Source of the DNA: Oreohelix idahoensis
Lineage: Eukaryota; Mollusca; Gastropoda; Stylommatophora; Oreohelicidae
NCBI GenBank assembly: GCA_024509875.1
Contig: JAMPIV010016258.1
Span: 310,001-374,000 of the forward strand
Direction of reading: 5' to 3'
Length of the DNA: 64,000 bases
Shown here: in pieces, positions 32,299 to 43,839 of the stretch
Layout of the letters: each line of letters begins with the position of its first letter
How positions within the stretch are numbered: the stretch's first letter is position 1
Notes under the pieces: generated by a model
Database searches by the model: none
The model's input: the letters and a program-made list of their open reading frames with translations, nothing else
Told to the model about the DNA's origin: nothing
Translations under genes and position numbers: made by a program

Positions 32299-33141
32299 TT
32301 ACTTACTTACTTAGTCGTTCCCCTTCTACCGTGAGGTGTAGAGGTTTGGAAGAGAGAGCGCCAGACTATCCTATCGGCTGTCTTCCTCCTGGCCTGGTTC
32401 CATTCTAGTCCTCGATTCTTCAAAAATTGTCTAATGTTGTCCTCCCAGCGGACTATGGGTCGTCCTCGGGGTCTGGATCCTTGGCTCTTTGTTTCCCATG
32501 CTTGTCGTGGTATCCGATCTTCTCCCATTCTGCAGACATGGCCAAACCATCTTAATTGGGACTGTTCTACTTGGGTCTGCAGTGGGTAGGATTTAAGGCC
32601 TTGACGTATCGTCTGGTTGCGTACCATGTCTCTTCTTGTTACTTCAACCACCTTCCTCAGATACCTCATTTCTGAGGTTTGGATCTGGCTTTTATGGGTT
32701 GTAGTCATTGCCCATGACTCGCATCCGTATGTCAAGACTGGGACATAGGTGGAGCGGTATACAGCCATCTTCGTTTTCTTACCAACCTCTCTCTTGCTGA
32801 GGAATCCTCGATTTATGGCCTGAAAAAGTCTCCCAGCCGCTGCTTTTCGAGTGGCCAACTCTTCTTTGATGCCTCCCTTTCGGTCTATAATAGCTCCGAG
32901 GTATTTAAAGTGGTCGACCTGCTCCAGGACCTGTTCTCCCAGCTTAATCTGATGTTTTCTTTCTTCTCGTGATATCACCATGGATTTTGTTTTAGAGCTG
33001 CTTATGACCATCCCTCTCTTCTCCAGCTCTTCCTTCCAGACTTGCAGGTTGGATTGGAGATGTGCCTCTGATTTAGCAATCAGGGCAACATCATCAGCAA
33101 ATGCCAGCTCCGAAATATAGACCTGTCTCATCTTCCAGTAC
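32299..33141 (-). mobile_element. 5'-truncated RTE-like LINE (family B)
   Basis: Minus-strand copy with the catalytic AFADDVALIAKSE, KTKSMVISREER, AAAGRLFQAINRGFLS, TYGCESWAMTTTHKS, RWFGHVCRMGEDRI and GRPIVRWEDNIRQF in one open frame, ending in (TAAG)n. The short direct repeat CCAAGAC lies at 32292-32298 and 33142-33148. It keeps the only complete C-terminus of this family in the window on a single frame. Confidence 0.9.
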
Positions 33142-33445
33142 CCAAGACACAAACAAAAAATAAAAAACAAACAAATGCAACAAAACAAAGTGAAGTCTTT
33201 CATAATCGCCCTGTTGTTAACAAGGTGAAAAGGGGTGAGAAAGCCCGGCGGTGTCTGAGATTACACCAAATCCACCAATTATCTGCCATTATCCACACGA
33301 GCACCCCATCAGACTATCCCTTATCCTCACATCATCATTAATCCTTATATATGTATATCATAACATCCCAGACAAACTGGTCTACGACACAGTGCTGTTA
33401 TAAATACACTACGGACATAAATATTCCATATTCGAAAAGAAACAA

Positions 33446-33979
33446 AGGCAAGACTTTTTCAGGCCATAAATCGTGGATTCCTCAGCAAGAAAGAGGTTGG
33501 TAAGAAAACGAAGATGGCTGTATACCGCTCCACCTATGTCCCAGTCTTGACATATGGATGCGAGTCATGGGCAATGACTACAACCCACAAAAGCCAGATC
33601 CAAACCTCAGAAATGAGGTATCTGAGGAAAGTGGTTGAAGTAACAAGAAGAGACATGGTCCGCAACCAGACGATCCGTCAAGGCCTAAAATCCCATCCGC
33701 TGCAGACCCTAATAGAACAGTCCCAACTAAGATGGTTTGGCCATGTCTGCAGAATGGGAGAAGATCGGCTACCACGACAAGCATGGGAAACAAAGAGCCA
33801 GGGATCCAGACCTCCAGGACGACCCAGAGTCCGCTGGGAGGACAACATTAGACAATCTTTGAAGGACCGAGGACTAGAATGGAACCAGGCCAGGAAGAAG
33901 ACAGCTGATAGAATGGTCTGGCGCTCTCTCTTCCAAACCTCTACACCTCACGGTAGAAGGGGAATGACTAGGTAAGTAA
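33446..33979 (+). mobile_element. 5'-truncated RTE-like LINE (family B)
   Basis: A plus-strand 534-bp fragment with AAGACTTTTTCAGGCC at its start and GGTAAGTAA at its end. It is bounded by the perfect 12-bp TSD GAAAAGAAACAA (33434-33445 and 33980-33991). The open frame covers the C-terminal region only. Confidence 0.93.
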
Positions 33980-34072
33980 GAAAAGAAACAACCGTTACAG
34001 GTAAACACACACGTGTTCTTGCTAAATTGATTTGAACAGCTGTCCACAATAAAGTAACATTAGTAGTATACC

Positions 34073-34225
34073 ATGTTGGACTTAGGTAGTATTCAGGCGG
34101 CGGCGTGTGACTTTTATATAGCAAAATACTCGATCGATTTCAGGCGGTGGCGTTTCAGGCGGCGGTGTATGACTTTTTATATAGCGATATATTTTAGCGG
34201 CGGGGCTTCCTCTGACGATCAGACG
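34073..34225. repeat. Terminal GC-rich repeats of the palindrome
   Basis: After ATGTTGGACTTAGGTA the words CAGGCGGCGGCGTGTGACTT, CAGGCGG and GACTTTTTATATAG recur three times. The spacer ends carry a related set with CAGGCGCG and GACTTTTATATAG. Confidence 0.75.
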
Positions 34226-34289
34226 TATGACTTTTTATATAGTAATATACGATAATGGTGTTTGTTTATACAATATATATAAAAAATAT

Positions 34290-35400
34290 AAAAAATCGAT
34301 AATGACGGAAAATTTAAAAATCGATAATGTTGGGTTACTAAGAGGGTTTTTGAAGTGCCTTTTTTGGGCTGGCGTGGGTGATGATGTAGCTGGCGGGGTG
34401 GGTTAGGGTGGATTTTTGTGTGATGTGGTAGTGTATTGGTGTGTTTGTTTAGACATATATACACACATATATATACATTCATATATACGGAGATGTGGTG
34501 ACGTTGTCAGGATGCATCTGTGGTGACGGAGGCTTAGGTTACTAAGGGGTTTTTTAAGGGAACGGGTATTGCTTTTTGGTTGGCGGTGATGCCTCATGGG
34601 TGTGTGCTGGGGTGTAGCTGGTGGATGTATGTATGACGCAGGAGTGACGTGTTAGATAGAAGTATATAGTTAATGATCTCTTTTAAAAGAATACTTGAGT
34701 AAAGAGGGAAATATAAAAATCGATAATGTTGGATTAGGTTACTAAGCGGTTTTTTGAAGTGCCTTTTTTGTGTTGGCGTGTGTGCTGATGTATGTTGTAG
34801 GGGTAGCTGGCGGGGTGGGTTAGGGTGGATTTTTTGTGTGAAGTATTGTGTTGATAGTGTATCGATGTGTTTGTTTATACATGTATACAATGTATGTATA
34901 AAAAATATAAAAAATCGATAATGTTGGGTTACTAAGAGGGTTTTTGAAGTGTCTTTTTTGGGCTGGCGTGGGTGACGATGTAGCTGGTGGGTTAGGGTGG
35001 ATTTTTGTGTGATGTTGGGTGTGTTTGTTTAGACATATAGACATACATATATACATTCATATATACAGAGATGTGGTGACGTTGTCAGGATGCATCTGTG
35101 GTGATGGCGGCTTAGGTTACTAAGGTTTTTTTTAAGGGAACGGGTATTGTTTTTTGACTGGCGGTGATGACTCATGGGTGTGTGCTGGGGTGTAGCTGGT
35201 GGTTGTATGTATGATGCAGGAGTGAACTGTTAGATAGAAGTATATAGTTAATGATCTCTTTTAAAGAATACTTTAGTTAAAGAGGAAAATATAAAAATCG
35301 ATAACGGGGACTTAGGTTACTAATGGATTTTTTAAGGAAGCGGGTATTGTTTTTGTGCGAGGGGGAGGATGACGATGTATAGTGGGGTGTGTTGGGGTAT
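34290..35400. repeat. Subterminal tandem repeats, left arm
   Basis: A unit beginning AAAATCGATAATG, continuing through a TTACTAAG block and GTGCCTTTTTTGGGCTGGCG, occurs at about 34319, 34715, 34913 and 35297. It alternates with a second unit containing GGGTGTGTGCTGGGGTGTAG. It is mirrored at about 48060-49180. Confidence 0.8.
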
Positions 35401-35436
35401 GGGTTATTGTGTGCGTGTATTTTAATTGTTGTATAT

Positions 35437-35441
<5 letters not shown>

Positions 35442-35475
<34 letters not shown>
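35442..35475. repeat. (TA)n, left arm
   Basis: About 34 bp, against about 63 bp at the mirrored position 47960-48022, a length difference between the arms. Confidence 0.9.
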
Positions 35476-35477
<2 letters not shown>

Positions 35478-35549
35478 GAGTGAAGTGTTAGAGACCTAGG
35501 TCTACCATCGAAAGTGCGACACGGTATTGTTGTGTATTATTTATTTTAC

Positions 35550-35890
35550 ATATAGACATATTTTACAACAGTTATACGAACAGTTAGACGATAGACTTAG
35601 ATAATAAGAAGACGATATATTTAGACTTTTAGACAATAGGAAGACGATAGTTAGACGATATATACATATAATAGGGAGATATATTTAGACAATAGGAAGA
35701 CGATAGTTAGACGATATATACATATAATAGGGAGATATATTTAGACAATAGGAAGACGACATATACAGAGACATACAAACAGTTATACAAACAGTTATAC
35801 AAACAGTTATATTGAGACATAGACGAACATTTAGACAAACATTTATACGAACAGTTATACAAACAGTTAGACGATATATAGGTAACAAAA
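35550..35890. repeat. Short tandem words, left arm
   Basis: Reiterated AACAGTTATAC and AGACGATATATACATATAAT units. The mirrored right-arm stretch (about 47565-47880) lacks roughly 20 bp of them. Confidence 0.75.
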
Positions 35891-36272
35891 AAGCGTTTTA
35901 GTTAATATAGTTTTTATATTCAATAGTGTTTTTGAATTAGCAAACAGGAGTATATATAGTCTTTTTACAAAATGTACAGTATTTTTTACAAAATGGACAT
36001 TGATATTTTACAAATGAATATACAATTATATGGTGTATTTTTTAACGTAATATATTTTCACATAGTGATATGTACAATTGAAAAATAATTATATTTTATA
36101 TTTTTTAACGTAATACATTTTCACATATGAATGTACAATAATACATATTTATATAGGTAGATGTATGTTCAAAATATACAATATCACAGGGGTACAGGCC
36201 AGACCTTGAGGGTGTCGTCACATTGTCGTCACGTCGTAAGAAATATTTTATGTGGTATCTGAAAGAGACAGT

Positions 36273-36479
36273 TTAAATGTTGAGGTGTGATGTGGTGACG
36301 TTGTCGGGATGTACCTGTCGTTTTATGTAAAAGTAAGAAAGGGCGTTGCGGTGTTGTTCGTATGTGGAGGTGGAGGAATTGTGTGCTCTGAACCCGATAT
36401 TTTTCCCACCCTGTGCCTGTTGTGTGTTGAGGACGTCTAGGAATGTGTGTTTGTCTACTTTGTTGTGGTGTTTGTTCAA
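36273..36479 (-). other. Small ORF overlapping the end of the zinc-finger gene, left arm
   Basis: 68 codons, TTG-started, in another frame, overlapping the zinc-finger stop by a few bases. The composition looks protein-like (NKHHNKVDKHTFLDVLN). It may be the true continuation of the upstream protein after a frameshift or splice, or a chance frame. Identical in the right arm at 46977-47183. Confidence 0.35.
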
Positions 36480-37633
36480 GCGATTGAGTGGTTTTGAATA
36501 TGATATAGATAGAAGGATGTGGACGGGATTGCTTCAACATAATATTTTGTATTGGGTCTGTTTAATTGTGCGTTTGTGATAATATCGCTGTCGTGTAAGT
36601 TTGAGACAAAAGATTTGAAATCTGTAAGATTTTTGACTAAGTGGGGTTGGTCTAACACACAACTATTATTATTTGAGGCATGAAATAAGCGTAATTCATT
36701 TGTTTCTCTGTGTCTCAAAACTACGTGGTGACTGAAGTTAATCTTGAATCTTTTTGTCTGTTGTGTAAAGACAGGATGCAAAAGACTTTCCCATTCAATT
36801 CTTTGGTTATTATGGAAAAAAGTGAAAGTCGATAAATATTTGTGGGTGTTATCGTGTGTTTTAATGGCGTCCCAGTTATCAGTGTAGATTTGTTTTATAT
36901 CATCCTGTAGGTCTTGTAAGCTGTCTTCTTCAGCCGTCAAGCGGGGTTTTTTTATATGGGGTTGGGTATTGGTCATTGGGCGTTTCTTGGTCTGACCTTT
37001 TTTTGGTGGGTGAGATGGGGTGGAACTTATTGAATAGGGGGCTCTTGGTAGTGTGGAAGTTGTTGTGGTGGAAGAGGCCGCCACAGCGGCTGAGTCTGAC
37101 TGGGGATTCGGTGCTGTTGATGGGGCATCTGGTAGTATTGTCTGTGGGTTCGCCGAGTCTGGTGTTACTGTGACACCTGTTGTTGTTGGTGTTGGGGTGG
37201 TGTCTGCTGTCGGGTTCTGCGTTGAGGTAGAAAGCTGGGTAGGGATAGCGGTGTGTTGGTGTTTTCTGTGGATGCGTAGATTGTCACGACGAGTAAATTG
37301 TTTCCCACAAATGTCACAGCTAAAACCGGGCATTGAGTGCCTGGTCTTGCTGTGTCGTAATAGGTCGGCGCGCCTCGTGAAGGTCTCCCCACATCTGCTA
37401 CATAGCAGCTTGGTTTGTGCCATTGACGTGTCTGTTTGTGCTGAGCTGGACCCATGTTTATTCTCTATGTGACGTTTCAGCGTATCGGGTCTTGTAAATA
37501 CTATGCCACAGTCAGGACACTCGTGATTGGGGCGGTCGTGTGCTGTGGTCATATGGCGAGTAAGATCATGACCTCGTTTGAAAACAGACTGGCAGCGTAA
37601 ACAAGCATAGCCCCGCTGTTGAGTTGACTCCAT
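36476..37633 (-). CDS. C2H2 zinc-finger protein of the palindrome, left-arm copy
   Basis: 385 codons from the ATG at 37631-37633; a TTTTCCCAG acceptor-like sequence sits directly upstream, so an upstream exon is possible. Four C2H2 fingers, all with HX4H spacing, lie at about residues 8-125 (YACLRCQSVF, HECPDCGIVF, LLCSRCGETF, FSCDICGKQF). A Thr/Pro/Ser-rich linker follows, then a basic stretch (KKGQTKKRP ... IKKPRL) likely to act in nuclear import. A C-terminal domain of about 150 residues follows, with TFFHNNQRIEWESLL, FKINFSHHVVLRHRETNELR and RPNTKYYVEAIPSTSFYLYH. I do not recognise that domain. Identical to 45823-46980. Confidence 0.8.
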   Translation of the reverse strand: MESTQQRGYACLRCQSVFKRGHDLTRHMTTAHDRPNHECPDCGIVFTRPDTLKRHIENKHGSSSAQTDTSMAQTKLLCSRCGETFTRRADLLRHSKTRHSMPGFSCDICGKQFTRRDNLRIHRKHQHTAIPTQLSTSTQNPTADTTPTPTTTGVTVTPDSANPQTILPDAPSTAPNPQSDSAAVAASSTTTTSTLPRAPYSISSTPSHPPKKGQTKKRPMTNTQPHIKKPRLTAEEDSLQDLQDDIKQIYTDNWDAIKTHDNTHKYLSTFTFFHNNQRIEWESLLHPVFTQQTKRFKINFSHHVVLRHRETNELRLFHASNNNSCVLDQPHLVKNLTDFKSFVSNLHDSDIITNAQLNRPNTKYYVEAIPSTSFYLYHIQNHSIA

Positions 37634-37684
37634 CTGGGAAAAGATGAACAAAAAGACGTTACTTACACATAAAATTAAATACAT

Positions 37685-37722
<38 letters not shown>

Positions 37723-37750
37723 AGAGAGAGAGAAAGAGACAAAGAGAGAT
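37685..37750. repeat. GA microsatellite, left arm
   Basis: A (GA)n tract with A interruptions directly upstream of the zinc-finger gene; mirrored as CT at 45716-45768. Confidence 0.9.
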
Positions 37751-39620
37751 CGCATAAACAGGTAAATAAAACACAGTCTTATTTTTTTTTATTCTGTTAT
37801 CAAAGGAAAGAGGTGTTAACATATCAGAATGGTCCCCGCGCAGGCTGTGACAAAGATATTGATTTAAAACCCAGCCCGTTCGCGAGACAGCACCGAGTTG
37901 ACCTGTCCTTTTTTTTTAAAATAACGAAAATATAAGTATTTATTAAAGTGTATGTTAGTTTCAATCATGGTTATGGCAAGGTGACTTAATGTAATATGTT
38001 GATTGTATTATCTCTATCTTTTTCCGTGTGTAGTTCAGTATTGTTTTAAAAGCCAAAAAACGCTATTTTCTAAACTATTATGTTGTCTAATTTTCACTGG
38101 CTGGTTAGGTAGTTTGTAGTGACTCGGGTCCTTAGTTATTTTTAACGTTATATGTTTGTAGTTACTATGAGAAGTTCTTTATAGAAGCAGCTTGTGAGTA
38201 CAGAAATACGAATCGAGCGCATGTGTTGTGGAATCAAATCAATTTATCGATCTACCCAAACATCTTTGCGCTACATCCAAGCAAGTATTTGAAATAGACT
38301 ATTACTCTATACAAGTTTAGAGTGTTGTTATCAGAAAGTATTATAAGTTTTAAGTATCACGGATAATTTTTCAAAACCCAAATATAATTTGCTTTCGCAC
38401 GAGTTTAACAATAAACGAGAAACGTAGATAAGGTTTAAACTAAGGAATTTTTCTCGTTATACCCACCACATAAAAAATAAGTCGGATAATTCTTAACTTA
38501 GCTAAACCATACACACATGTAAGAATTTAACAAACAACTATTATTAAAATACCTATTAGCCTAGACATATTAACTTTGCAACAGCCTTTACCAACACTGG
38601 CTAGCGAAAAAGCGAATACACAGACATGTCTTTTAAATAGAAAACAGATATTTAATACAACACACGGATAAGGAATAATAAGTTAGTCTCGGAGTTAACA
38701 TCTTAACAAAACACACAGATAAAAACAACAGAGATATTTATTTATATTTAACACCTTAATACAAAAACACGAAGACCGAAAACATAAACGAAAACAAACG
38801 AATACAACCAAAACAGATATTTTTAAAGATATTTATTGTATATAGCCTACTGAAAACAGCTATATAAAAAATATTTATTTTTTATGTGTGTAAAAATATA
38901 TATTTTAACTCCCTATTATTATTTTATATTATTATAGGAAAAAAAACAGACGAACACAAACATATACATATACCGAGTTTACATTTAGAACTTTGTATAG
39001 GGTTTTCTTCCAGTCTCTGAGTGTTAAGAAAATACGCCTAGGAAAACACAAACACATACCCAGATATTTTTCCACAGAATACCCTTAAAAAGACACAGAC
39101 ATATATCTCTTAAAGGTCAGAGATATTTAACACAAAATACGAATAAAAACAGAATAACATACGTTTGGTGGTGAGCTGTTGGTTTTTCAGAAGTTTGATA
39201 TTAGAAGGCTTTACGACTAAGCACAGAGACGTTCGCCGGTCCAGGTCTGGTTAAAGAATGAGACATGTCTAAAACAATTCATGATTAAGACAATGACTTT
39301 CCAATAAAAGTAGTCCGAGTGTATGAATTTCGTGATGGAACCCGATTGGTTGTTGTGTAGAGATACTGTTTCAGAAAATAGTTCGCGCGCAAGTGCTTCG
39401 TCATGGTTTGGTCGATAAAAACGTTATCATAACGTATGAACAGGAAAATTGACCCCACCCTGGATTGAAACCAGATCACTGACCCGCACAAAAAACATCA
39501 CGCGTAAATTTCTGTTCACCTCACTAGGGCAAAACACAATCGAACAATAGTAGGAAATTTATAAAAGAAACATTCCTGCGTTCATGTGTTCAAATCCGCT
39601 ACTTAACGTTTTAGCTTTTT
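37751..39620. other. Non-coding AT-rich stretch, left arm
   Basis: About 1.9 kb with no supported coding frame; mirrored at 43840-45710. Could contain a promoter or upstream exon of the zinc-finger gene. Confidence 0.55.
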
Positions 39621-39629
39621 TTTTTATGT

Positions 39630-39805
39630 CCTCGACACGACAGAAATATGCCCTCGACACGACAGAAATATGTATGTGTAATGATAGAAAATATGACCTC
39701 GAGACGATAGAAAGACGCCCTCTAGACGACATAAATATGTATGTGTAATGATAGAAAATATGACCTCGAGACGACAGAAAGACGCCCTCGATATGATAGA
39801 AATGT
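39630..39805. repeat. Minisatellite, left arm
   Basis: Repeats of CTCGA(G/C)ACGA(C/T)AGAAA and ATGTATGTGTAATGATAGAA alternate about three times. Mirrored at 43655-43830. Confidence 0.8.
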
Positions 39806-39817
39806 GACCACCGGGCA

Positions 39818-40096
39818 ACCAATATTACATTAGTAAGAGATAAGCAAAGAAAGCTCATCACGACAGTAAAGAGACAGGAAACAAGATGGGCAGGGCATAT
39901 CAGAAAAACTCTGAACAAGGAACCATCAGAGACACAGTTCAATGTTCCTCAAGCTGAAAACGATCAAGCTGTTAATACAAACATTCCACGGGAGGAAGAA
40001 ATCATCACGGCAATCAAGGGGTTAAAGAATGGAAAAACGCATGACCACGATAACTTAAATGCAGAGTTAGTAAAGTATGAACGTGTGTGTGTATGA
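39818..40096 (+). pseudogene. RTE-like LINE fragment in the left arm
   Basis: Plus-strand frame with VRDKQRKLITTVKRQETRW and then EEEIITAIKGLKNGKTHDHDNLNAELVKY, the start of RTE-like RT just after the endonuclease linker. It is different from families A and B. The same fragment sits in the right arm at 43365-43640 on the other strand, so it predates the inverted duplication. Confidence 0.85.
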
Positions 40097-40149
40097 CCAA
40101 AGGCGTTAAAAGAAAAAAAGCTACGTGTTTTGAGTTTTATTAAACATGG

Positions 40150-40400
40150 ATGAGAGAGAAAAGAGAGAGAGAGAGTTAGAGAGAGGGAGAGAGAGAGAAA
40201 AAGAAAGAGAGAGAGAGACAGAGAGAAAGAGAGAGGGAGAGAGAGAGTTAGAGAGAGGGAGAGAGAGAAAGAGAGAGAGAAAAAGAAAGAGAGAGAGAAA
40301 AGGAGAGAGAGAGAGTTAGAGAGAGGGAGAGAGAGAGATAGAAAGAAAGGGCAAGAAAGAGAGAGAGAGAGAGCGAGAGAGTGAGAGAGAGCGAGAGAAT
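40150..40400. repeat. GA-rich tract, left arm
   Basis: An imperfect (GA)n tract of about 250 bp. It produces long Ser-Leu and Arg-Glu frames that are not genes. Mirrored at 43060-43312. Confidence 0.93.
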
Positions 40401-41073
40401 AAAACACAGTCTTATTTTTAGGCTGTTATGAAAGGAAATAATTTTGTTTAACAGACCTGCCCGCGCAGGCTGTGACAGAAAAGATATTGATTTACAACCA
40501 ACCGAGCACGAAACAGGTGACAATTTTCCCTTTCAGTTAAAATAACGGAGATTTAAGTACTAACGTGTTTGGTGGTTTGCACCATAGCAAGGCGTTTTTC
40601 TTTGTGTAGCTAATGGTATGTTCTAAATAATATTTTTAATGTGATAAAAGTGTTTATTAATTTTTGCGTTATCAGATTCTGTCTTTTTTATATTTGTTAT
40701 GTTAACACAAATAAGGCTCACAAAAATGAACAAAATACTTCTCTAACAGTAGGTGAGAAAATAAGGAAAATCTTTTTTCCTAGCACATAATCGGTTAGTC
40801 TTATCAAAAAATATGTTATGTCAAGATAAAAAATACAAATTTAGTATCTGAGTTAACATAAAACACACAGTTATTAAGCTGAGTTAACAGCTTAACGGAT
40901 AGACTATTTTGAAACAGATTTTTTAGCAACACGGGTTAGCGAAAAATTCGAATGCACAGACATACCTTTTAAATAAAAAACAGATATTTAATACGACACA
41001 CGCATAAACGAGCAACTAAACCTTTTTATAATTTTATTAAACAGAATTATTTTAACAACCTAACACAGAGTAC

Positions 41074-41076
41074 CGA

Positions 41077-41116
<40 letters not shown>

Positions 41117-41130
41117 ACACACACACACAC
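41074..41130. repeat. CA microsatellite, left arm
   Basis: (CA)n with one TA interruption; the mirrored tract at 42329-42382 is uninterrupted. Confidence 0.93.
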
Positions 41131-41524
41131 ATTTAGACCTTTGTGTAGGTTATGTCTTCACAGTGTCTGTTAAGAAAAAATATGCCTAGCGAACAACAAC
41201 GGTCAGATATTTAAACAGAGAAATAACAGCTATATATTTAACATTCTAACGTGTTTCTCACTTTTTTTTGTTAAGTTTTTATTTCAAAAATACTTTGTTT
41301 GATACTCTATTTTATTTTATTTTTGTAAAACTTTTGTTTAAAATGGTTGGTCGCAAAGAAAAAAGTTATCTCTAACGGCTTTCTTTCCTCGTCAATAACC
41401 CATCTGCCCGCATTACAAATAAACGATAATTGGATTTATGGTGGAACGTAACGAAACAGACATCGAATTAGAAACATCTGTCACTAGGTAAATAACGGCT
41501 CTCGATTTTTTCGAAGGGCTCAAG

Positions 41525-41933
41525 TAGTAGTAGGGTATGTTGGACTTAGGTATTATTCTGCAGGCGCGCTGCAGGCGCGCTGCAGGCGCGTGACTTTTAT
41601 ATAGCAAAAATTCTGCAGGCGCGTGACTTTTATATAGGCGCAATCTGCAGGCGCGCGGCGCAAGATGGCGGACTTGAGCTACCAAGGGGAGGTTATTTGG
41701 GTCAAGATGGCGGATTTGAGCTAACAAGGGGGAGATAATTTGGGTCAAGATGGCCCCCTTGAGCTAACAAGGGGAGGTTATCTTGGCAAGATGGCGCAGA
41801 TTGAGCTAACAAGGGGGAGATAACAAGATGGCGGAGTTTTGATAACAAAAGAGAACAAGGGGGAGATAATAGGAAGAGGCGGGGCAAGATGGAGGGGTAG
41901 AATACTACCTAAGTCCAACATACCCTACTACTA
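41525..41933. repeat. Central spacer of the palindrome, MITE-like
   Basis: 409 bp with 35-bp inverted ends, one mismatch, starting TAGTAGTAGGGTATGTTGG and sharing ATGTTGGACTTAGGTA with the outer ends. The interior has CAGGCGCG repeats at the left and four to five tandem units at 41661-41845 containing AAGATGGCGGA and TGAGCTAACAAGGGGGAGA. The AAGATGGCGG core recurs and resembles a YY1-type site. It may be a short relative of the large element. Confidence 0.85.
41661..41845. repeat. Tandem repeats in the spacer
   Basis: Units of about 40-47 bp, each with CAAGATGGC, TTGAGCTAACAAGG and GAGATAA/GAGGTTAT, at about 41661, 41703, 41746, 41787 and 41824. Confidence 0.85.
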
Positions 41934-42325
41934 CTTGAGCCCTTCGAAAAAATCGAGAGCCGTTATTTACCTAGTGACAGATGTTTCTAATTCGATGTCT
42001 GTTTCGTTACGTTCCACCATAAATCCAATTATCGTTTATTTGTAATGCGGGCAGATGGGTTATTGACGAGGAAAGAAAGCCGTTAGAGATAACTTTTTTC
42101 TTTGCGACCAACCATTTTAAACAAAAGTTTTACAAAAATAAAATAAAATAGAGTATCAAACAAAGTATTTTTGAAATAAAAACTTAACAAAAAAAAGTGA
42201 GAAACACGTTAGAATGTTAAATATATAGCTGTTATTTCTCTGTTTAAATATCTGACCGTTGTTGTTCGCTAGGCATATTTTTTCTTAACAGACACTGTGA
42301 AGACATAACCTACACAAAGGTCTAA

Positions 42326-42328
<3 letters not shown>

Positions 42329-42382
<54 letters not shown>
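42329..42382. repeat. GT microsatellite, right arm
   Basis: An uninterrupted (GT)n tract; the mirror of 41074-41130. Confidence 0.93.
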
Positions 42383-42385
<3 letters not shown>

Positions 42386-43059
42386 TCGGTACTCTGTGTT
42401 AGGTTGTTAAAATAATTCTGTTTAATAAAATTATAAAAAGGTTTAGTTGCTCGTTTATGCGTGTGTCGTATTAAATATCTGTTTTTTATTTAAAAGGTAT
42501 GTCTGTGCATTCGAATTTTTCGCTAACCCGTGTTGCTAAAAAATCTGTTTCAAAATAGTCTATCCGTTAAGCTGTTAACTCAGCTTAATAACTGTGTGTT
42601 TTATGTTAACTCAGATACTAAATTTGTATTTTTTATCTTGACATAACATATTTTTTGATAAGACTAACCGATTATGTGCTAGGAAAAAAGATTTTCCTTA
42701 TTTTCTCACCTACTGTTAGAGAAGTATTTTGTTCATTTTTGTGAGCCTTATTTGTGTTAACATAACAAATATAAAAAAGACAGAATCTGATAACGCAAAA
42801 AATTAATAAACACTTTTATCACATTAAAAAGAATATTTAGAACATACCATTAGCTACACAAAGAAAAACGCCTTGCTATGGTGCAAACTACCAAACACGT
42901 TAGTACTTAAATCTCCGTTATTTTAACTGAAAGGGAAAATTGTCACCTGTTTCGTGCTCGGTTGGTTGTAAATCAATATCTTTTCTGTCACAGCCTGCGC
43001 GGGCAGGTCTGTTAAACAAAATTATTTCCTTTCATAACAGCCTAAAAATAAGACTGTGT

Positions 43060-43312
43060 TTTATTCTCTCGCTCTCTCTCACTCTCTCGCTCTCTCTCTC
43101 TCTCTTTCTTGCCCTTTCTTTCTATCTCTCTCTCTCCCTCTCTCTAACTCTCTCTCTCTCCTTTTCTCTCTCTCTTTCTTTTTCTCTCTCTCTTTCTCTC
43201 TCTCCCTCTCTCTAACTCTCTCTCTCCCTCTCTCTTTCTCTCTGTCTCTCTCTTTCTTTTTCTCTCTCTCTCTCCCTCTAACTCTCTCTCTCTCTCTTTT
43301 CTCTCTCATCCA
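43060..43312. repeat. CT-rich tract, right arm
   Basis: The mirror of 40150-40400; source of spurious long frames. Confidence 0.93.
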
Positions 43313-43364
43313 TGTTTAATAAAACTCAAAACACGTAGCTTTTTTTCTTTTAACGCCTTTGGTC

Positions 43365-43640
43365 ATACACACACACGTTCATACTTTACTAACTCTGCAT
43401 TTAAGTTATCGTGGTCATGCGTTTTTCCATTCTTTAACCCCTTGATTGCCGTGATGATTTCTTCCTCCCGTGGAATGTTTGTATTAACAGCTTGATCGTT
43501 TTCAGCTTGAGGAACATTGAACTGTGTCTCTGATGGTTCCTTGTTCAGAGTTTTTCTGATATGCCCTGCCCATCTTGTTTCCTGTCTCTTTACTGTCGTG
43601 ATGAGCTTTCTTTGCTTATCTCTTACTAATGTAATATTGG
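43365..43640 (-). pseudogene. RTE-like LINE fragment in the right arm
   Basis: The mirror of 39818-40096 on the minus strand with the same protein motifs, so the LINE piece was duplicated with the arm. Confidence 0.85.
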
Positions 43641-43654
43641 TTGCCCGGTGGTCA

Positions 43655-43830
43655 CATTTCTATCATATCGAGGGCGTCTTTCTGTCGTCTCGAGGTCATA
43701 TTTTCTATCATTACACATACATATTTATGTCGTCTAGAGGGCGTCTTTCTATCGTCTCGAGGTCATATTTTCTATCATTACACATACATATTTCTGTCGT
43801 GTCGAGGGCATATTTCTGTCGTGTCGAGGA
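43655..43830. repeat. Minisatellite, right arm
   Basis: The mirror of 39630-39805, with the same alternating units. Confidence 0.8.
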
Positions 43831-43839
43831 CATAAAAAA

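Larger units (their letters stand above)
34061..41524. repeat. Left arm of the palindrome
   Basis: 7464 bp, matched by the right arm in reverse complement. It holds from outside in: terminal GC-rich short repeats, subterminal repeats, a TA run, short tandem words, the minus-strand zinc-finger gene, an AT-rich non-coding stretch, a minisatellite, an RTE fragment, a GA tract and a CA tract. Confidence 0.93.

Noticed and set aside
39964..40523. Ser-Leu-rich ORFs, and mirrored ones at 42940-43319
   Set aside because: Translation of a GA/CT-rich tract.
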